NCBI GenBank assembly: GCA_934177555.1
Contig: CAKPPL010000067.1
Span: 1 to 6,227, forward strand
Origin: an uncultured Clostridia bacterium
Lineage (GTDB): Bacteria > Bacillota > Clostridia > TANB77 > CAG-508
Reading direction: 5' to 3'
Length of the DNA: 6,227 bases
In this document: positions 5,181 through 6,227 of the stretch, piece by piece
How the letters are laid out: each line of letters starts with the position of its first letter
Numbering within the stretch: position 1 is the first letter of the stretch
Position numbers and translations under genes: made by a program
The notes under the pieces: model-generated
What the model saw: only the letters and a program-made list of their open reading frames with translations
Databases searched by the model: none
Told to the model about the DNA's origin: nothing

Positions 5181-6227
5181 ATTCTAAGAATCCTTTGTAA
5201 TGTCTCATTACTAATTGAGATTCTAATTGTTGTACTGTTTCTAATGCAACACCTACAACGATTAATATTGATGTTCCACCAAAAGAAACATTTAAACTTG
5301 TAAATCTTAATAACATTGGTAATATAGCAATTATTGATAAGAATAATCCTCCAAAAACTGTTAATTTTGTTATTATTGATGATAAATAATCTGTTGTTGG
5401 TTTTCCAGCTCTTATTCCTGGAATGAATCCACCATTTTTCTTAATATTATTTGATACTTCTGCTGGATTAAATGTAGCATATGTATAGAAAAATGTGAAT
5501 CCAATTATTAATAATAAATATACTATTGCATTAGCAAGTGAATATCCCCATCCTACACTTGATGATGAAGTTGCTAAAGAGAATTTATATACTCCTCCCC
5601 AGAAACCACTCAAGTTAGAAACATCCTTTACAAACATTGATATAATCATTGCTGGGAATGTCATAAATGATGAAGCAAATATTACTGGCATAACTCCAGC
5701 CATTGCTAATTTTAATGGAATATGTGTGCTTTGTGCACCAACCATTTTTCTTCCTACAACTTTTTTAGAATATTGTACAGGAACTCTTCTTTCTGCTTGT
5801 TGTACAAATACAACTCCTGCAACTAATAAAAGTGCTCCTATTATTATTCCTATTGAAGTTATTAAACCTATTGTGCTAAATCCTGATGATGTCATAATTA
5901 AATTCCAAATTGTTGTTACTGCTGATGGTAGTCCTGATATAATACCAATAAATATTACTATTGATATACCATTTCCAATTCCTTTGCTTGTGATTTGTTC
6001 TCCTAACCACATTAATAAAGATGTTCCAGCAACTAATGATGCAACAATTAAAATTCCTGTTAGCCAACCTGGGTTAATGAATACTCCTGAAGATCTATAA
6101 GATAAATAGATACCAATAGCTTCTACTAAAGCTAATATTAATGTAATAATTTTTGTATATCTATTCATTACTTTTTTGCCTTCTTCTCCACCTTCTTTAA
6201 CCATTCTTTCTAAAGAAGGTATTATCA
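5179..6227 (-). CDS. secY: Protein translocase subunit SecY, C-terminal part (runs off right edge)
   Basis: Central channel of the SecYEG translocon in the cytoplasmic membrane; it exports unfolded proteins with SecA and inserts membrane proteins. The frame is open to the window edge: seven codons (IIPSLER) precede the first visible Met, so that ATG (6202-6204) is internal. About 348 residues are visible; full SecY is about 430, so TM1, the plug and TM2 are missing. Landmarks, counted from the first visible residue, are LERMVKEGGEEGKKV at about 5-19, LGEQIT at 74-79, AERRVPVQYSKKVVGRKM at 144-161 followed by STHIPLK, the cytoplasmic loop FIPGIRAGKPTTDYL (SecA/ribosome-contacting, R272) at about 267-281, and the C-terminal RHYKGFLE (341-348). 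It looks canonical, not like an accessory SecY2. It is the last gene of its unit: the terminator stem begins 7 bases after the stop codon. The adk gene that usually follows secY in Firmicutes is not present. Confidence 0.95.
   Translation of the reverse strand, partial: IIPSLERMVKEGGEEGKKVMNRYTKIITLILALVEAIGIYLSYRSSGVFINPGWLTGILIVASLVAGTSLLMWLGEQITSKGIGNGISIVIFIGIISGLPSAVTTIWNLIMTSSGFSTIGLITSIGIIIGALLLVAGVVFVQQAERRVPVQYSKKVVGRKMVGAQSTHIPLKLAMAGVMPVIFASSFMTFPAMIISMFVKDVSNLSGFWGGVYKFSLATSSSSVGWGYSLANAIVYLLLIIGFTFFYTYATFNPAEVSNNIKKNGGFIPGIRAGKPTTDYLSSIITKLTVFGGLFLSIIAILPMLLRFTSLNVSFGGTSILIVVGVALETVQQLESQLVMRHYKGFLE

Noticed and set aside
5495..6100. 201-codon open frame on the plus strand
   Set aside because: It lies wholly antisense to secY, whose protein motifs are unmistakable, and it has no ribosome site. 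Its Ile/Asn/Pro-rich translation is the reverse image of a hydrophobic membrane protein.
6202..6204. ATG as the start of secY
   Set aside because: The frame stays open to the window edge with SecY-like residues upstream, and the protein would lack its first two transmembrane helices.

Overview
The window is strongly AT-rich, with A/T-ending codons, Gram-positive style Shine-Dalgarno sites (AGGAGG, AGAGG, GGAG), near-consensus sigma-A promoters and an RNase J gene. Together with the long-type glutamyl-tRNA synthetase this points to a low-GC Firmicute, most likely a (possibly uncultured) member of the Clostridia. TGG is used for Trp at the conserved positions I checked and no TGA reassignment is apparent. 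I see no tRNA or rRNA gene, CRISPR array, insertion sequence or phage gene.

Layout. Minus strand, 1-911: N-terminal two-thirds or so of gltX (glutamyl-tRNA synthetase), running off the left edge. Minus strand, 933-2801: RNase J with a long charged N-terminal extension, 21 bases upstream of gltX and almost certainly co-transcribed with it. 2802-3141 is a gene-free stretch of 340 bases. It holds a long RNase J leader with two hairpins, a TTGACA-17-TATAAT promoter, and the terminator of the next gene upstream. Minus strand, 3142-4386: an SLC1/DAACS-type amino-acid symporter with its own promoter. 4387-4664 is a divergent regulatory region with one promoter facing each way. Plus strand, 4665-4973 and 4988-5161: two small genes, one for a signal-peptide plus single-anchor membrane protein and one for a 57-residue soluble protein, forming a compact operon that I cannot assign to a named family. 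5145-5180: a hairpin with U-tracts on both sides, serving as terminator for this small operon and for secY. Minus strand, 5179-6227: the C-terminal 348 residues of SecY, whose N-terminus lies beyond the right edge.

Functionally most of the window is housekeeping: protein export (SecY), mRNA decay and RNA maturation (RNase J), and translation (GltX). It is interrupted by one solute transporter and one uncharacterised pair of small proteins. The points most worth a second look are the transporter's altered substrate and sodium motifs (HKDGS in place of NMDGT, no TM8 arginine), the small-protein pair, the structured RNase J leader that starts with a hairpin close to the predicted mRNA 5' end, and a secY gene that ends its transcription unit without the usual adk neighbour.
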